64,000 bases of DNA from Bremerella cremea (GCF_003335505.1 NZ_QPEX01000010.1:1054001-1118000), one strand, 5' to 3'; positions 50,405 through 60,646 are shown, counted from the stretch's first letter. Numbers and translations: made by a program. Notes: generated by a model not told the origin, from the sequence alone.

Positions 50405-53161
50405 TCAATTTGTGGTCGCTGACTTTGCTTGACCGACCCCAGGGAGGGGCAACGGCCAGAAAGGGAGTTCCTCGAAATTGGTCCCCGCGTTTCTCCGGCT
50501 AGGACGCAAAGCAATATTCCTAGCCAAGTCATTCAACAAGACATAGTCTTGTGGCGTTCGCGACGAATAGAGCTTCAGCGGCGATATTGGGGTTGCCCAT
50601 ATCGAGTTACTCGGCTCGGAAAAGTTGTCGTCCCACAACAATTTCCATTCCCCGTAGTCAATTGTCTGCGATTCCCCCATTTGAGCCGTCGACGTCAATT
50701 GCATCATCGTGCGAGTCGGCATGCTCATCTCGTAAACATTGTATTTCAGATTACCATCGCCAAAATCAAGCGAATTCAATATCTTTTCGGTCGTCTGGGT
50801 GCTGCTACGCTGACTCAGCAAAGGACTCGCTTGCCCCCAAGCGACAATCGAATCCTTCATCGTCATTCGTAGCGGAATGCAACTCGCCCCGTCACGCCGA
50901 ATAATGCTTCCACCGGTGTCGATCGTGCAGCCGTCGAAGGTCAGCTTGACCATCCCGCTCATCGCGTTATCGATGGTGGTGGATGTCGAATTGAGTAGGT
51001 TGCCTGAAAGGGCCAACAAACAATTGTCGCAGAAGATATTCAGCGGCTGCTGACCGTTCGAACGAATCATGCTCGCTTCGCCGCGGATCAGGGAATCTTG
51101 GATAGAAATCGTGCTGTATCGCGAGGTTGCCAATGTGGAAGAAACGCCTGGCTCGATTGCCATAGAACGGATCGAGACCACCGCGATCCCGCGTCGCATT
51201 TCCTCTCGAAACATCTTTTCATCATTACGTTCGATCGTAACCTGACAGCCAGCCAAGACCACTTGCTTGGCATTCTCCATCTCGAACAAAGTCCAGGAAC
51301 GGGTCGAAGCTGGCGGCACCGACATTTTGATGCTGATATTTTGTAGCGTGACGCTGCCGCGGGTGATCAGCATCATCCAGTTTAAAAGTTCTGGCTCGTA
51401 GTCTTGCGGCGTGAAAACGATCGTCGGCGAGTAGCCTACTCCGGCTCGGATGGTCAGTGAGGTATCTTCGACAAGCAGCGGTCGCGCTGGCCGTTCGCCG
51501 TTGTAACGAAGTTCGATGGTGTCGAGCAAAGGATCGGCTTGAACCATCGTAATCGCTTCGTATAAGCTCTCGACGTTGGTCGGCACGACCACCACATTCG
51601 CTGCCACAGCTGCCTGCGGTGGCCTGGTTTCTTCTGGCTTGGCCTCAGGAGAAGGTATCGTTGCCGTCTTCGTTTTTTCTGGCGACACTACTTCCGGAGA
51701 GCGAGCCGGCAGGGAAGCCTTCGAACTTCCGGCGGCGCTGTTAACCGAGGTACTATCGACGACAGAAGCCGTTTTTTCTGGCTTCGGCTTGACGTCTTCC
51801 AATTCAACTGGGATCACATTTCCAGGCCCACTTTCCCTATTCGGCTTGGATGATCTGCCCTTCCCTTGTTCTTGCTCTTCACCGTCAATCGACTGTAAAT
51901 CAGCAACGTTGACGTAGGAAGGAGGCCAAATAAAACTATCGTCTTGGGCAGACCAAATCGCGTCAGAGACCAAACAGATCGCCAGCAAAATGACAACCGG
52001 CATCGCCCAAGGCAAATGACGTTCTAGCAAGGTGTTCCGCTGTTCGCTGGTCGGCAGATACACAGCAGAGGTAACATGCGGAGCGGCCAACCCCAGGTCG
52101 TCGATCACCACCAACGCGGCTGCGATTAGCTCGCCCGGCATTTGATAACGATCATTAGGATTCTTGGCCATCAACCGGCTGAGAATATGAACCACTTCTT
52201 CCGGCAACTCTGGCCGGAACTCGCGTGGATCTGGCGGCTCTTCGCCACTATGACTCAACAGCTTTTGCAATACCGTTCCCTCAGGAAACGGCGGACGACC
52301 AGTTAACATGAAAAAGAGTGTACAGCCCAGCGAATACAAGTCGCTCCGCACGTCGGCACTACGGGGATCACGTGCTTGCTCTGGCGAGATGTAGTCGAAC
52401 GTTCCCAGCGTCATGCCAGACGCAGTCAGGTCGCTATCTTGCGAGTTCACTTGATGCAAGCGAGCCAGCCCCATATCAACAAGCTTAGCGTGATGCTTGG
52501 CGTCGATTAAGATATTCGACGGCTTGATGTCGCGATGAACCACATCGCGCATGATCGCATGGTCTAGGGCTTCGGCAATCTGCACCAGGTAACTAATCGC
52601 CAGCTCAAGCTCTAACGGACCGTTACGTTCGACTTCGTCACGGATATTGGTGCCGTCGATGTATTCAAAAACAATGTAGTTCCACCCCTTGTCCTCGCCG
52701 ACCGCATAAACGCGGGCAATGTTGGGGTGATCTAATCTCGCAGCGCTTTGGGCCTCGTTCTTAAACCGCCGGACCGTTTCTTCTTTGGCGTTGTGCTCGC
52801 CTGATAGAACTTTGATCGCAACGCGGCGGTTGAGTTGTGTATCGTGCCCTCGAAAAACGGCCCCCATCCCGCCAGCCCCGACGAAAGCATCGAGCTGAAA
52901 GTGTCCTAGCGTTTGGCCGACGAGTTCTCGCCCCAGAGTTAGCTCTACTGCGGAATAGGGCCGTCCATGCGAATCGTGGGCACTTCCCTTGCGGGAAGAA
53001 ATAACGGTGGGAGGCTCTTCGAGAAAGTTTCGATCTGATGGTTGAGGAAGGTGTGTTTCTGATTCACTGCCCAGACGTTCCGGCAGACGGTCCGCAGTCG
53101 GCGCGACACGGTCGTCGCGGACAGGCGGCAGGCTGTCGGAGTCTTTGAATGAATCAGCCAT
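50405..53161 (-). CDS. Membrane Ser/Thr protein kinase with C-terminal beta-helix-like domain
   Basis: 918 residues from ATG at 53161. The N-terminal cytoplasmic kinase has the Gly-rich loop FVGAGGMGAVFRG, VAIKVL Lys, catalytic loop VVHRDIKPSNILI near residue 209, and DMG in place of the usual DFG (VDMGLARL). One membrane helix follows at about 382-404 (AMPVVILLAICLVSDAIW). A Pro/Ser/Lys-rich linker leads to a 400-residue part with repeated short hydrophobic segments (VTLQNISIKM, VVLAGCQVTIE, LTFDGCTIDTG) like a parallel beta-helix. This is the usual planctomycete design of a kinase coupled to a periplasmic sensing or binding domain. Ligand unknown. Confidence 0.9.
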   Translation of the reverse strand: MADSFKDSDSLPPVRDDRVAPTADRLPERLGSESETHLPQPSDRNFLEEPPTVISSRKGSAHDSHGRPYSAVELTLGRELVGQTLGHFQLDAFVGAGGMGAVFRGHDTQLNRRVAIKVLSGEHNAKEETVRRFKNEAQSAARLDHPNIARVYAVGEDKGWNYIVFEYIDGTNIRDEVERNGPLELELAISYLVQIAEALDHAIMRDVVHRDIKPSNILIDAKHHAKLVDMGLARLHQVNSQDSDLTASGMTLGTFDYISPEQARDPRSADVRSDLYSLGCTLFFMLTGRPPFPEGTVLQKLLSHSGEEPPDPREFRPELPEEVVHILSRLMAKNPNDRYQMPGELIAAALVVIDDLGLAAPHVTSAVYLPTSEQRNTLLERHLPWAMPVVILLAICLVSDAIWSAQDDSFIWPPSYVNVADLQSIDGEEQEQGKGRSSKPNRESGPGNVIPVELEDVKPKPEKTASVVDSTSVNSAAGSSKASLPARSPEVVSPEKTKTATIPSPEAKPEETRPPQAAVAANVVVVPTNVESLYEAITMVQADPLLDTIELRYNGERPARPLLVEDTSLTIRAGVGYSPTIVFTPQDYEPELLNWMMLITRGSVTLQNISIKMSVPPASTRSWTLFEMENAKQVVLAGCQVTIERNDEKMFREEMRRGIAVVSIRSMAIEPGVSSTLATSRYSTISIQDSLIRGEASMIRSNGQQPLNIFCDNCLLALSGNLLNSTSTTIDNAMSGMVKLTFDGCTIDTGGSIIRRDGASCIPLRMTMKDSIVAWGQASPLLSQRSSTQTTEKILNSLDFGDGNLKYNVYEMSMPTRTMMQLTSTAQMGESQTIDYGEWKLLWDDNFSEPSNSIWATPISPLKLYSSRTPQDYVLLNDLARNIALRPSRRNAGTNFEELPFWPLPLPGVGQAKSATTN

Positions 53162-53501
53162 CAATACGAATTGCGAAAAGGTTCGGTCTTTACGCCTCCT
53201 CGGAAAAGGACTGAGGCGTCGGCGACCAGGGTGATGAGAAATCGCGAGTAATCTATGGTAATGGATCTCTACGCAGGCAATCTAAAGGAATCCGGCGTTC
53301 TCTTAACCGATTCCGGGGCTTCCCTCGGTACCCCTTGTTCGATTGGCCATGCGTTCCTTAACAATTGTAACCAAGCCGCCCGCAATCATCAGCACAAGTT
53401 TGCCAGAACCCCTAATTCCAACGACACCCCGGCTGAAAACGGCTTGTATTATCGCCCCAACCCTCCTAATTGTTTACTGGCAGAAACCACCGTACAAGCG
53501 G
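53162..53501. other. Intergenic region with repeat copy C
   Basis: 340 bases between the kinase start and the rsgA stop, both on the minus strand. It contains the hairpin element at 53307-53346 and must hold the kinase promoter. Nothing else is recognisable. Confidence 0.4.
53307..53346. repeat. Dispersed hairpin element, copy C
   Basis: Outer stem CCGAT (53307-53311) / ATTGG (53342-53346) with one G-U pair, inner stem GGGG (53315-53318) / CCCC (53331-53334), tip CCCTCGG. Lies about 150 bases ahead of the kinase start, between two same-strand genes. Confidence 0.7.
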
Positions 53502-54656
53502 TCACTTAGGTAGCGAGTCCGCATCGCCAGCGTGAATTTGGCAATAACTCTCATAACGTCGAGTATCGAGCAGCCCGTCTGCCACCGCGTTTTTGACGGC
53601 ACAATCGGTCTCGTGCGTGTGTGTACAATTGGGGAAACGACAGTGATTGATGAAGGGACGGATATCGCGGAAAAGCCCGGCAATCTCTTCCGGAATGATG
53701 TCCCATAATTGAAACTGGCGAATCCCAGGGGTATCGATCACATGCCCTTCGGTGGCCAAAGGAATTAACGTAGCGGTTGTGGTGGTGTGCTTCCCTTTAT
53801 CATTGTCGCGGCTAACAGCACTCACCCGTAGATTCAGGCCAGGCTCAATGGCATTCAAAAGAGAAGACTTCCCCACACCGCTTTGACCAGACAAAACAGT
53901 ATCTTTTCCCTGCAAAGCTTCGCGGAGCCGGTCGATGCCGATTCCCTCTTTGACCGAAATCAAGTGGACCTCGTAACCAAGGCCGCCATAGACGCCAACA
54001 ATGGCCTGCAGTTGAGCCGGATCGAGCAAATCGATCTTGTTAATACACAAAATTGGGCGGATGCGGGCATATTCTGCCGTGATCAGGTATCGATCGATCA
54101 GATTCGGCTTCAATCCTGGTTCGCCAGCACTGCTCACGATGATCAACTGATCGACGTTCGCCACAATAATATGCTGCCGCCCTTTGCTGGTGCGGCTGAG
54201 GACACCGTAGCGTGGATCAACGCTTTCGATAATTCCTTCGTTCTCGCCACTAGGGCGAAACCAAACATGATCCCCCGCTGCAACCACATGCCGCACATCG
54301 GACGACATTGTCTTTAGAAGCCGCCGTGTTGCGCACTGGTAAATTTTCTTATCGCGGGCCTCGACCTCGCTTACCAGACCTTGCACTTGCAGCACTCGGC
54401 CGGGAAAGCAAGTGTCTTTGTCGACATGAATCGAATGATTCTCTGAGTCGTCTTGCAGCGCATCCTCATGGCTGATGATGGTCCGCTTGCGGGTCAACTC
54501 TCCCTTGCCGGAAATCCGTTCCCTCGCGACCGCTTTATCCGCATCAAATTCATCGCGATTAAACCGCTTGGTGATATCCCCTTGCCGCACTTTTTGCGTG
54601 CGGTTTTTGCGGAATTCGACTCGGCGTTTTTGTTGTCCTTTACCTTTTTTCGCCAT
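53502..54656 (-). CDS. rsgA: Ribosome small subunit-dependent GTPase RsgA
   Basis: 384 residues. Circularly permuted GTPase: NKID first (CINKIDLLD), then P-loop SGQSGVGKSSLLNAI and DTPGIRQFQLW. An OB-fold lies at about residues 75-150, and the C-terminal zinc motif CRFPNCTHTHETDC binds one Zn. The N-terminal 50 residues are strongly basic (AKKGKGQQKRRVEFRKNRTQ). The protein assists 30S maturation. It follows ftsH by 27 bases on the same strand, so it is probably co-transcribed. Confidence 0.94.
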   Translation of the reverse strand: MAKKGKGQQKRRVEFRKNRTQKVRQGDITKRFNRDEFDADKAVARERISGKGELTRKRTIISHEDALQDDSENHSIHVDKDTCFPGRVLQVQGLVSEVEARDKKIYQCATRRLLKTMSSDVRHVVAAGDHVWFRPSGENEGIIESVDPRYGVLSRTSKGRQHIIVANVDQLIIVSSAGEPGLKPNLIDRYLITAEYARIRPILCINKIDLLDPAQLQAIVGVYGGLGYEVHLISVKEGIGIDRLREALQGKDTVLSGQSGVGKSSLLNAIEPGLNLRVSAVSRDNDKGKHTTTTATLIPLATEGHVIDTPGIRQFQLWDIIPEEIAGLFRDIRPFINHCRFPNCTHTHETDCAVKNAVADGLLDTRRYESYCQIHAGDADSLPK

Positions 54657-54683
54657 GCGATCGTTTCGTCAACCGAATGCTGA

Positions 54684-56735
54684 CTAGTTCGCCTCTTCCG
54701 TCTTAAAGTTAGGCGGAGGGGAGGTTTGTCCGTTGGAGGCAATCTCCATTTCGGAGTTCAGTTTGCTTGCTTTCGAGCGATGCACCGAAGGGCCAATCAA
54801 CTGCTCGACTTCGTGGTCAGAAAGCTCTTCATGCTCGCACAGGGAATTGGTCAACTTGACCAACTTATCCCGATTGGTGGTCAACACTTCGATTGCCTTG
54901 TCGTTTGCTTCATGCAAAATCCGGGCGACTTCGTCGTCGATAATCTGCATGGTGTGCTCGCTGAAGTGTCGGTTCTCGTGAATCTCGCGACCGAGGAAGG
55001 GATCTTCGTCGGTGATCTTATAATTCACCGGCCCCAGGCGCTCGCTCATACCCCACTGGGTCACCATTCGGCGAGCCATTTTCGTGGCCCGCTCTAGGTC
55101 GTTCTCAGCACCGGCACTTAGCTCGTTGTAAGCAATTTTCTCTGCGGCCCTTCCCCCCAGGATGAATGCCAACTGATCGTACAGTTCGCTTTCGCTGATG
55201 TTCATCCGGTCTTCTTCAGGCAACGTTTGCGTTACTCCTAAAGCACGACCACGAGGAATCACCGTAACCTTGTGCAGGCGATCGACCCCAGGCAGCAACC
55301 ACGAAAGCAACGCGTGGCCAGCTTCGTGGTAGGCAGTCTTTTCTTTTTCGCGAGCGACCAACGCTTCTTCACGGCGAGCCCCCATCAAGATCTTATCGCG
55401 GGCATACTCGAAGTCTTCCATCGTCACCGCGTCCCGGTCTTGCCGGGTGGCCCACAAGGCTGCTTCGTTGATCAGGTTACGAATATCCGCCCCGGTCAGC
55501 CCCACGGCCCCTGCAGCAAGACGTTCGATTTTCACGTCGTCGGCCAGGGGAACATCGCGGACGTGGACCTTGAAGATCTCGACACGCCCCTTAAACGTTG
55601 GGCGATCGACGGTAATGTGGCGATCGAAACGGCCTGGTCGCAGCAAAGCGGGATCAAGGACGTCGGGACGGTTGGTTGCGGCAACCACAATTACCGTTTC
55701 GCCTTGGACGAAACCATCCATTTCGCTGAGGATTTGGTTGAGCGTTTGCTCTCGTTCGTCGTGACCACCACCGAGCCCTGCCCCGCGCTGGCGTCCGACG
55801 GCATCGATTTCGTCGATGAAGATAATCGCTGGGCTGTTATCTTTTGCGGTCTTAAATAAGTCGCGAACACGACTGGCACCAACACCGACGAACATCTGTA
55901 TGAACTCGGAACCGTTGATGGCATAAAACGGCACACCAGCTTCCCCGGCAATCGCACGGGCCAGCAATGTCTTGCCTGTGCCAGGAGGGCCCACCAGCAA
56001 AACCCCCTTGGGGATTTGTCCGCCAAGGCGTTCGAATTTTTCTGGCGTCCGGAGGAAATCTACGATCTCCATCAGATCGCTCTTCACTCCTTCCAGGCCA
56101 GCGACATCGTTAAACGTGATCGCTTTGCGGCTGGCTTCGTACCGTTTTGCGGGACTCTTGGAAAAGCCAGAGAGGAAACCACCTCCCATGATCTGGTCGC
56201 GGCTACGGCGAACACTGTTCCAGATGACAAACAAAATCACCAAGGGAAGCAGCATGAACACGATCCACATGATCGACTGCATGGCCTGGGACGTGTTGTC
56301 CATATCCCATTCCAGGTCAGGCTGCTTTTCTTTTTGCTTTTGCAGCATCTCGGTCAGTTGGGCAAACTCAGGCGAGTCTTGCGAAGCAATCCGTACGCGG
56401 AACGCTTTAGGAAGCTTGATTGGCGTTCCTTTGCTATCGCGTTCGTCGACTTCTTTCCCTTCTTTGTTTGTTTCCGTGCGGTTTATCGGGACCTTCAGTT
56501 CCCCCCGGGCCTCACGATCGTCGAGCGTGACCTTGCTGACGTTGCCATCTTGCAGCTGAGTATAAAACTCAGAGGTCTTTAGCTCGGTATAGGGTGGATC
56601 GGCGGTCGAGATCAGCATGAACAACACGGCCACCACGAAGATACCGAGGGCAATTACGGTAAAATTGGACCGCATGCCGCTTCCATTGGGGGGACGTTCG
56701 TTTGGTTGCTCTTCGTTACGCGGATTTTCCGCCAT
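54684..56735 (-). CDS. ftsH: ATP-dependent zinc metalloprotease FtsH
   Basis: 683 residues. Two membrane segments ([20 protein letters not shown] near residue 28 and [19 protein letters not shown] near 160) bracket the periplasmic domain. The AAA module has Walker [14 protein letters not shown] near residue 248 and [16 protein letters not shown]; the second region of homology is [20 protein letters not shown]. Zinc-binding HEAGH is near residue 467. It degrades membrane and short-lived cytosolic proteins. The first gene of an ftsH-rsgA pair; the upstream region has a small palindrome at 56790. Confidence 0.97.
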   Translation of the reverse strand: MAENPRNEEQPNERPPNGSGMRSNFTVIALGIFVVAVLFMLISTADPPYTELKTSEFYTQLQDGNVSKVTLDDREARGELKVPINRTETNKEGKEVDERDSKGTPIKLPKAFRVRIASQDSPEFAQLTEMLQKQKEKQPDLEWDMDNTSQAMQSIMWIVFMLLPLVILFVIWNSVRRSRDQIMGGGFLSGFSKSPAKRYEASRKAITFNDVAGLEGVKSDLMEIVDFLRTPEKFERLGGQIPKGVLLVGPPGTGKTLLARAIAGEAGVPFYAINGSEFIQMFVGVGASRVRDLFKTAKDNSPAIIFIDEIDAVGRQRGAGLGGGHDEREQTLNQILSEMDGFVQGETVIVVAATNRPDVLDPALLRPGRFDRHITVDRPTFKGRVEIFKVHVRDVPLADDVKIERLAAGAVGLTGADIRNLINEAALWATRQDRDAVTMEDFEYARDKILMGARREEALVAREKEKTAYHEAGHALLSWLLPGVDRLHKVTVIPRGRALGVTQTLPEEDRMNISESELYDQLAFILGGRAAEKIAYNELSAGAENDLERATKMARRMVTQWGMSERLGPVNYKITDEDPFLGREIHENRHFSEHTMQIIDDEVARILHEANDKAIEVLTTNRDKLVKLTNSLCEHEELSDHEVEQLIGPSVHRSKASKLNSEMEIASNGQTSPPPNFKTEEAN

Positions 56736-56789
56736 GCAATCATCCTCAGCAGTCGGACAAGTTCACGGTTCTTTAACGATTTATACGCC

Positions 56790-56802
56790 GCTACATTGTA
56801 GC
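56790..56802. promoter_or_regulatory. Short palindrome in front of ftsH
   Basis: GCTACATTGTAGC is a six-base perfect inverted repeat with one central base, 55 bases ahead of the ftsH start. It does not match the LexA box I know, so only a possible operator can be suggested. Confidence 0.3.
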
Positions 56803-56914
56803 AGTTAATAGGGTGCCTTGGCGTCGGCAGGGCGAATAATCGTTCGCCACGCATGATACCGGCAGTAATTATTGTCAGTAAACAACTTAAGAAAAAATAG
56901 TGTTACTACCAACC

Positions 56915-57379
56915 ATGGCCAGTTCCCCACAGCCTACCATTGGCAAACGAGCCGTTGTCGGAGTCATTCTGCGACAAGATCAGTTTTTAACGATACGTCG
57001 TAGTCAAACGGTCGCCGCCCCAGGGAAAATTTGTTTTCCTGGCGGAGGGATCCAAACTGGCGAATCGGAAGAAATCGCCTTGGCCCGAGAAATCCAGGAG
57101 GAACTCGGCGTTTCGGCGACCGTGAGCAGCCGGCTATACCAGAATGTAACTGGCTGGGGCACCTCGGTCGCGTGGTGGCTAACCCACCTTGAAGAAGATG
57201 CCCAGATCCAAATCAATGAAGAAGAAGTCGCCCAGTGGTTCTGGATGTCCCCTAGCACTTTATTGCGGCATCCCGATTTACTCTCCAGCAATCGAGACTT
57301 CTTGGAATCTTGGGGAAAATCGAAGTTTACTATTCCGGGAATAGCGGTGGCTGATACTTGGGATGATATTGCCGATTAA
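56915..57379 (+). CDS. Nudix hydrolase
   Basis: 154 residues from ATG at 56915; GTG at 56900 adds five. The Nudix box GGGIQTGESEEIALAREIQE follows the pattern G-x5-E-x7-REx-x-EE-x-G with Glu residues for Mg binding (REIQEELGV). MutT-like enzymes split nucleoside diphosphates linked to another moiety. Its last 50 bases overlap the end of the convergent CX4CH gene. Substrate unknown. Confidence 0.9.
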   Translation: MASSPQPTIGKRAVVGVILRQDQFLTIRRSQTVAAPGKICFPGGGIQTGESEEIALAREIQEELGVSATVSSRLYQNVTGWGTSVAWWLTHLEEDAQIQINEEEVAQWFWMSPSTLLRHPDLLSSNRDFLESWGKSKFTIPGIAVADTWDDIAD

Positions 57380-58499
57380 ACAACTGTGGGTCGAACTCGT
57401 CCCGTACTTTCGGCATTTCCGGTAACTCCACCCCCTTTTGGGGTCGCGAGCGAAATGGACGTGGAATGGCCGATGCCCCATCGTTGGCATTGGCCTCAAA
57501 AAAGGAATTCGCTGCGGGAGGCGTGGTTGCCGAGATTCCCTGTAACGCGGCTGGCATTTCTTTGCTTGCCGCAGGCTCGATAGGAGCATTGAACGAGACT
57601 GGCATTACGCCAGAATCGGCGACCTTTCGCGAAGGCTGGACACTGCGAGAAACGCCCACCACCCAGGCCTGAATGGCCGAGATCTGCTCAGGCGAAAGAT
57701 TGGGGCGTCCCCCCTCGCCATGTCTTTCGACACTTTTGGTCAGCAGTTTACTTTGGTTTGGATTGGCATAATCAACGTAGTCGATTGCCGCTTTCATGTT
57801 CTTCATCGTCAATCGTCGTGGCATCGCCCGGATGTTCTCAAACTCGACGATCTGGAATCCGTTGTCAGCTTTGACACTATGGCAAGCGCTGGCGCTACAG
57901 CTATTGAGCATGATAGGCTGAACGGTACTTGCGTAATATTGCACCACTCTGGGCGAGAGGGCCAGATCGTGCTCCTCTTCGCCGACTAGTGGCATGTCGG
58001 TGTCCCTATGCTCGGGCAAAGGGAGCGGCTGTGTGAACTGGACTGGCTTGACTCCGGCAGGATGATTCCGCTCTTCCAGCTTCGCCTGGTATCGACGATC
58101 TAGGCGAATGACATCCGGGTCGTTAGGGCCCGATCGCATGGCAATTACATGGTGATAGGTCGCTTCATCCCACATATCGAGGCTCAAGCACCAATTGGCC
58201 AGCTCGACATGATCTCGCAAAGTGGTTGTGCCGATGGTCGCTTTTTGCCGTAAGTAGGCTTCTTCCATGGTCTTACTAGCAAACGAGACCCGCTCAGCCG
58301 GCATCCGGATGACCGAGTTTTCGTTGATCGCCAGGACGTAAAACTCTCCCTCGTGGGTAATCTTTCCCTTCATCGCGTTCCCGTTCTTTAAAACGAGAAC
58401 CCCCTCGTAGGGTGCCGCGAGAGGCACTTGTCCCCACGCTGGCTTACCAACAAAGAGCAAAACGGTCACGACAAAAAGTAGCTGGATAATGCGTTTCAT
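57330..58499 (-). CDS. Exported protein with CX4CH heme-like motif
   Basis: 389 residues with a signal peptide (KRIIQLLFVVTVLLFVGKPA). An N-terminal beta domain (YEGVLVLKNGNAMKGKIT) precedes a helical region, then NSCSASACHSVKADNGF near residue 210, where two Cys are separated by four residues before His: the rarer CX4CH form of a heme-c motif. It resembles planctomycete cytochrome-c-like proteins. The C-terminus is Pro/Gln-rich. Axial Met or His ligands cannot be assigned. Its stop lies inside the Nudix gene on the other strand. Confidence 0.75.
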   Translation of the reverse strand: MKRIIQLLFVVTVLLFVGKPAWGQVPLAAPYEGVLVLKNGNAMKGKITHEGEFYVLAINENSVIRMPAERVSFASKTMEEAYLRQKATIGTTTLRDHVELANWCLSLDMWDEATYHHVIAMRSGPNDPDVIRLDRRYQAKLEERNHPAGVKPVQFTQPLPLPEHRDTDMPLVGEEEHDLALSPRVVQYYASTVQPIMLNSCSASACHSVKADNGFQIVEFENIRAMPRRLTMKNMKAAIDYVDYANPNQSKLLTKSVERHGEGGRPNLSPEQISAIQAWVVGVSRSVQPSRKVADSGVMPVSFNAPIEPAASKEMPAALQGISATTPPAANSFFEANANDGASAIPRPFRSRPQKGVELPEMPKVRDEFDPQLFNRQYHPKYQPPLFPE

Positions 58500-58730
58500 A
58501 GTGGCCGAACGCTACCAAGGTGGGGCGTATGGCGTCAATCTCAGAAACTTTTTCTCGCCCGAAGTGCTATCAGTCGACAGATTTAGCACAACTTGCATAA
58601 AGAAAGCTCCATCTTCCGATCCATCCAACATCTTGCTACGTATAGAGTTTCAACATCTAGCTGACGCTTGGCTGGTGAACTATGATGAGTGCTTGCTTTT
58701 GCCCTCGCATTTCCCCCCTGGGATGGTGAC

Positions 58731-59012
58731 ATGACGGATGAGTCCACCCAATTGCACGTCGTTTTCAGCGGCCAGGTGCAAGGTGTCGGGTTTCGACAAA
58801 CGACGGTCCAGATTGCCAGATCCTATCCTGTGACGGGGTGGGTGAAGAACTTACCCAGCGGCAATGTCGAGTTGATTGCAGAAGGAACAAAGACAGCGTG
58901 TAGTGATTTTTTAGCCGCAATTCGAGAACGGATGTTTGAGTACGTCAACGATATCGATTGCAGCTGGCAGACCGCTTCGAACGAGTTCGAGCATTTCGAG
59001 ATCCATTACTAA
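58731..59012 (+). CDS. acyP: Acylphosphatase
   Basis: 93 residues from ATG at 58731; the frame is open to 58689 upstream but ATG here gives the usual length. The family signature GQVQGVGFRQTT has the catalytic Arg (GFR), and WVKNLPSGNVEL has the catalytic Asn. It hydrolyses carboxyl phosphates such as acetyl or aspartyl phosphate. Precedes the ABC-2 permease by 62 bases on the same strand, which need not imply a functional link. Confidence 0.92.
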   Translation: MTDESTQLHVVFSGQVQGVGFRQTTVQIARSYPVTGWVKNLPSGNVELIAEGTKTACSDFLAAIRERMFEYVNDIDCSWQTASNEFEHFEIHY

Positions 59013-59074
59013 TCTTCCCCCCCGACGAAGGCAGTTCCCCTGTCTCCGTTACCGGCAAATCTTTTTATTGCTCT

Positions 59075-60646
59075 ATGATCCCGAACACCTTCTCCCTTCT
59101 TGGCTTCTTTTTCTACATCGATGAAATCAACCGCCAGCACTTGGCGACAGCCGTGTGGCTGTTTGCAGTGGGGGTGGTTTTAGGCCTTTTGGTCGTGGGC
59201 CTGATTTGGGCGATCATGCTAGCCGCATCCCGCACTATGGGCGGGCGCTGTACGGCAGCTCTGCAAGGGCCGGTTTTGATGCCGATTTCGATTGTGCTTG
59301 GCATCTGGACCATCATGGCCTTGGCTCTCTGGCCGATGGTGCCCGATTCGATGCAGATCCTTAACTCGCTCAAACAAATACCTTCTACCGGGACAAACGA
59401 GTACGAATTGGTCGTTCCTATTGCTGCGGGCGAAGTCGACCAAACCGGCCAAGTGCCTGCTTTTCCGCTTGATATTGTCGTCGCGACCGACCAGATGCGA
59501 CACATGGAGGTCACCAGCTCTGGCAAGATTGACCTGATTGCCCGGATCGAAGGAACGGACGAAGACGTCGTCAGCTTCGACATCGCAGGTGGTGAACCCT
59601 TCGAGTGGCGACGCGGTGACCGTGGCACCCTCTTGCGAAAAATCCCTAGCGGGGAAACCGTCGAGTTCCTGGCCCGCAACATCACCAATTCCGATATTCA
59701 AGTCACCGTGGCATTGACCACCGAACCTGAACATATCGAAGCCGAATCGATCTTCCTGGTCGCTGGCCTGGTGATTGGCCTCTACAGCCTCTACTTCCTG
59801 ATGGCGTGTGCCCTGCCAAAGATGTCGGCCATTGCCGAAGCGACGGTACGAAGCGAGCTGTACCAGATTTTGTTTTTACTTTGTGCGGTCACGGGCTGCT
59901 TGTTCATGATCGCCTCGATTTACATTCCTTACCAAACCTTTGGTGAAGACATCAAAGTCCTCAAGCACACCTGTTTGCAGGCCATGATGGTACTCGGGAT
60001 TGTGGTCGCCATTTGGGCCGCCTCGCGCAGTATCGCGGAAGAAATCGAAGGACGTACGGCCCTTACGCTTTTGTCGAAGCCGGTTAGCCGTCGTCAATTT
60101 GTGCTTGGTAAGTTTGCCGGAATCGCCTGGCTGGTAAGCGTGCTGTTCGTCATCATCAGCTCTGTTTTTGTTGTGGCTGTGGCCCAGAAGCCGATCTTTG
60201 ACAAACGTGAAGGTGCGGTTATCGAGTATGAAGGTGAAAAAGGGATCACCTGGCAGGTTTTGCATCACGAAGCGATGAGCGTTGCTCCTGGTTTGCTGTT
60301 GGTTTACATGGAAACCTTGGTCTTGGCGGGCGTTTCTGTCGCAATTTCGACCCGCTTGCCGATGGTAGCCAACTTCATGCTCACGTTCGGAATTTGGGCA
60401 TTAGGGCACTTAACGCCCTCGATTATGCAGGCCTCCGTCGAGGGCTTCGAACCGGTCCAGTTTGTGGCGAGTTTTGTCGCGACGATCTTACCGGTGTTGA
60501 AAAACTTCGAGATCTACGGAGCGATTTCTGCCGGTCGTGAGATCCCTTTGGTCTACTTAGGGGTGACGGCACTTTACACGGTGCTGTACGGAGCCCTCAC
60601 GATGTTCCTGGCACTGATCCTGTTCGAGGATCGCGACTTAACCTAA
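59075..60646 (+). CDS. ABC-2-type permease membrane protein
   Basis: 523 residues from ATG at 59075 (MIPNTFSLLGFFFYIDE). Six to eight hydrophobic helices, two near the N-terminus (TAVWLFAVGVVLGLLVVGLIW, and LMPISIVLGIWTIMALALW), a large soluble loop (about residues 110-240), and a C-terminal membrane part with RSIAEEIEGRTALTLLSKPVS, the cytosolic motif of ABC-2 permeases just before a helix. Other ABC-2 systems have a partner ATPase; none lies next to it, so it must be elsewhere. Substrate unknown. Confidence 0.85.
   Translation: MIPNTFSLLGFFFYIDEINRQHLATAVWLFAVGVVLGLLVVGLIWAIMLAASRTMGGRCTAALQGPVLMPISIVLGIWTIMALALWPMVPDSMQILNSLKQIPSTGTNEYELVVPIAAGEVDQTGQVPAFPLDIVVATDQMRHMEVTSSGKIDLIARIEGTDEDVVSFDIAGGEPFEWRRGDRGTLLRKIPSGETVEFLARNITNSDIQVTVALTTEPEHIEAESIFLVAGLVIGLYSLYFLMACALPKMSAIAEATVRSELYQILFLLCAVTGCLFMIASIYIPYQTFGEDIKVLKHTCLQAMMVLGIVVAIWAASRSIAEEIEGRTALTLLSKPVSRRQFVLGKFAGIAWLVSVLFVIISSVFVVAVAQKPIFDKREGAVIEYEGEKGITWQVLHHEAMSVAPGLLLVYMETLVLAGVSVAISTRLPMVANFMLTFGIWALGHLTPSIMQASVEGFEPVQFVASFVATILPVLKNFEIYGAISAGREIPLVYLGVTALYTVLYGALTMFLALILFEDRDLT

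Noticed and set aside
55272..55859. 195-codon plus-strand frame within ftsH
   Set aside because: Shadow of the ftsH coding frame; sequence has no known domain and the opposite strand has catalytic motifs.
56790..56802. LexA-type operator at the palindrome GCTACATTGTAGC
   Set aside because: The sequence differs from LexA boxes known to me and the gene is ftsH, not an SOS gene; kept only as a vague palindrome.
58984..59000. TTCGAGCATTTCGAG resembling the 9-bp operator
   Set aside because: It lies inside the acylphosphatase gene and encodes EFEHFEI residues; only two units and no promoter.
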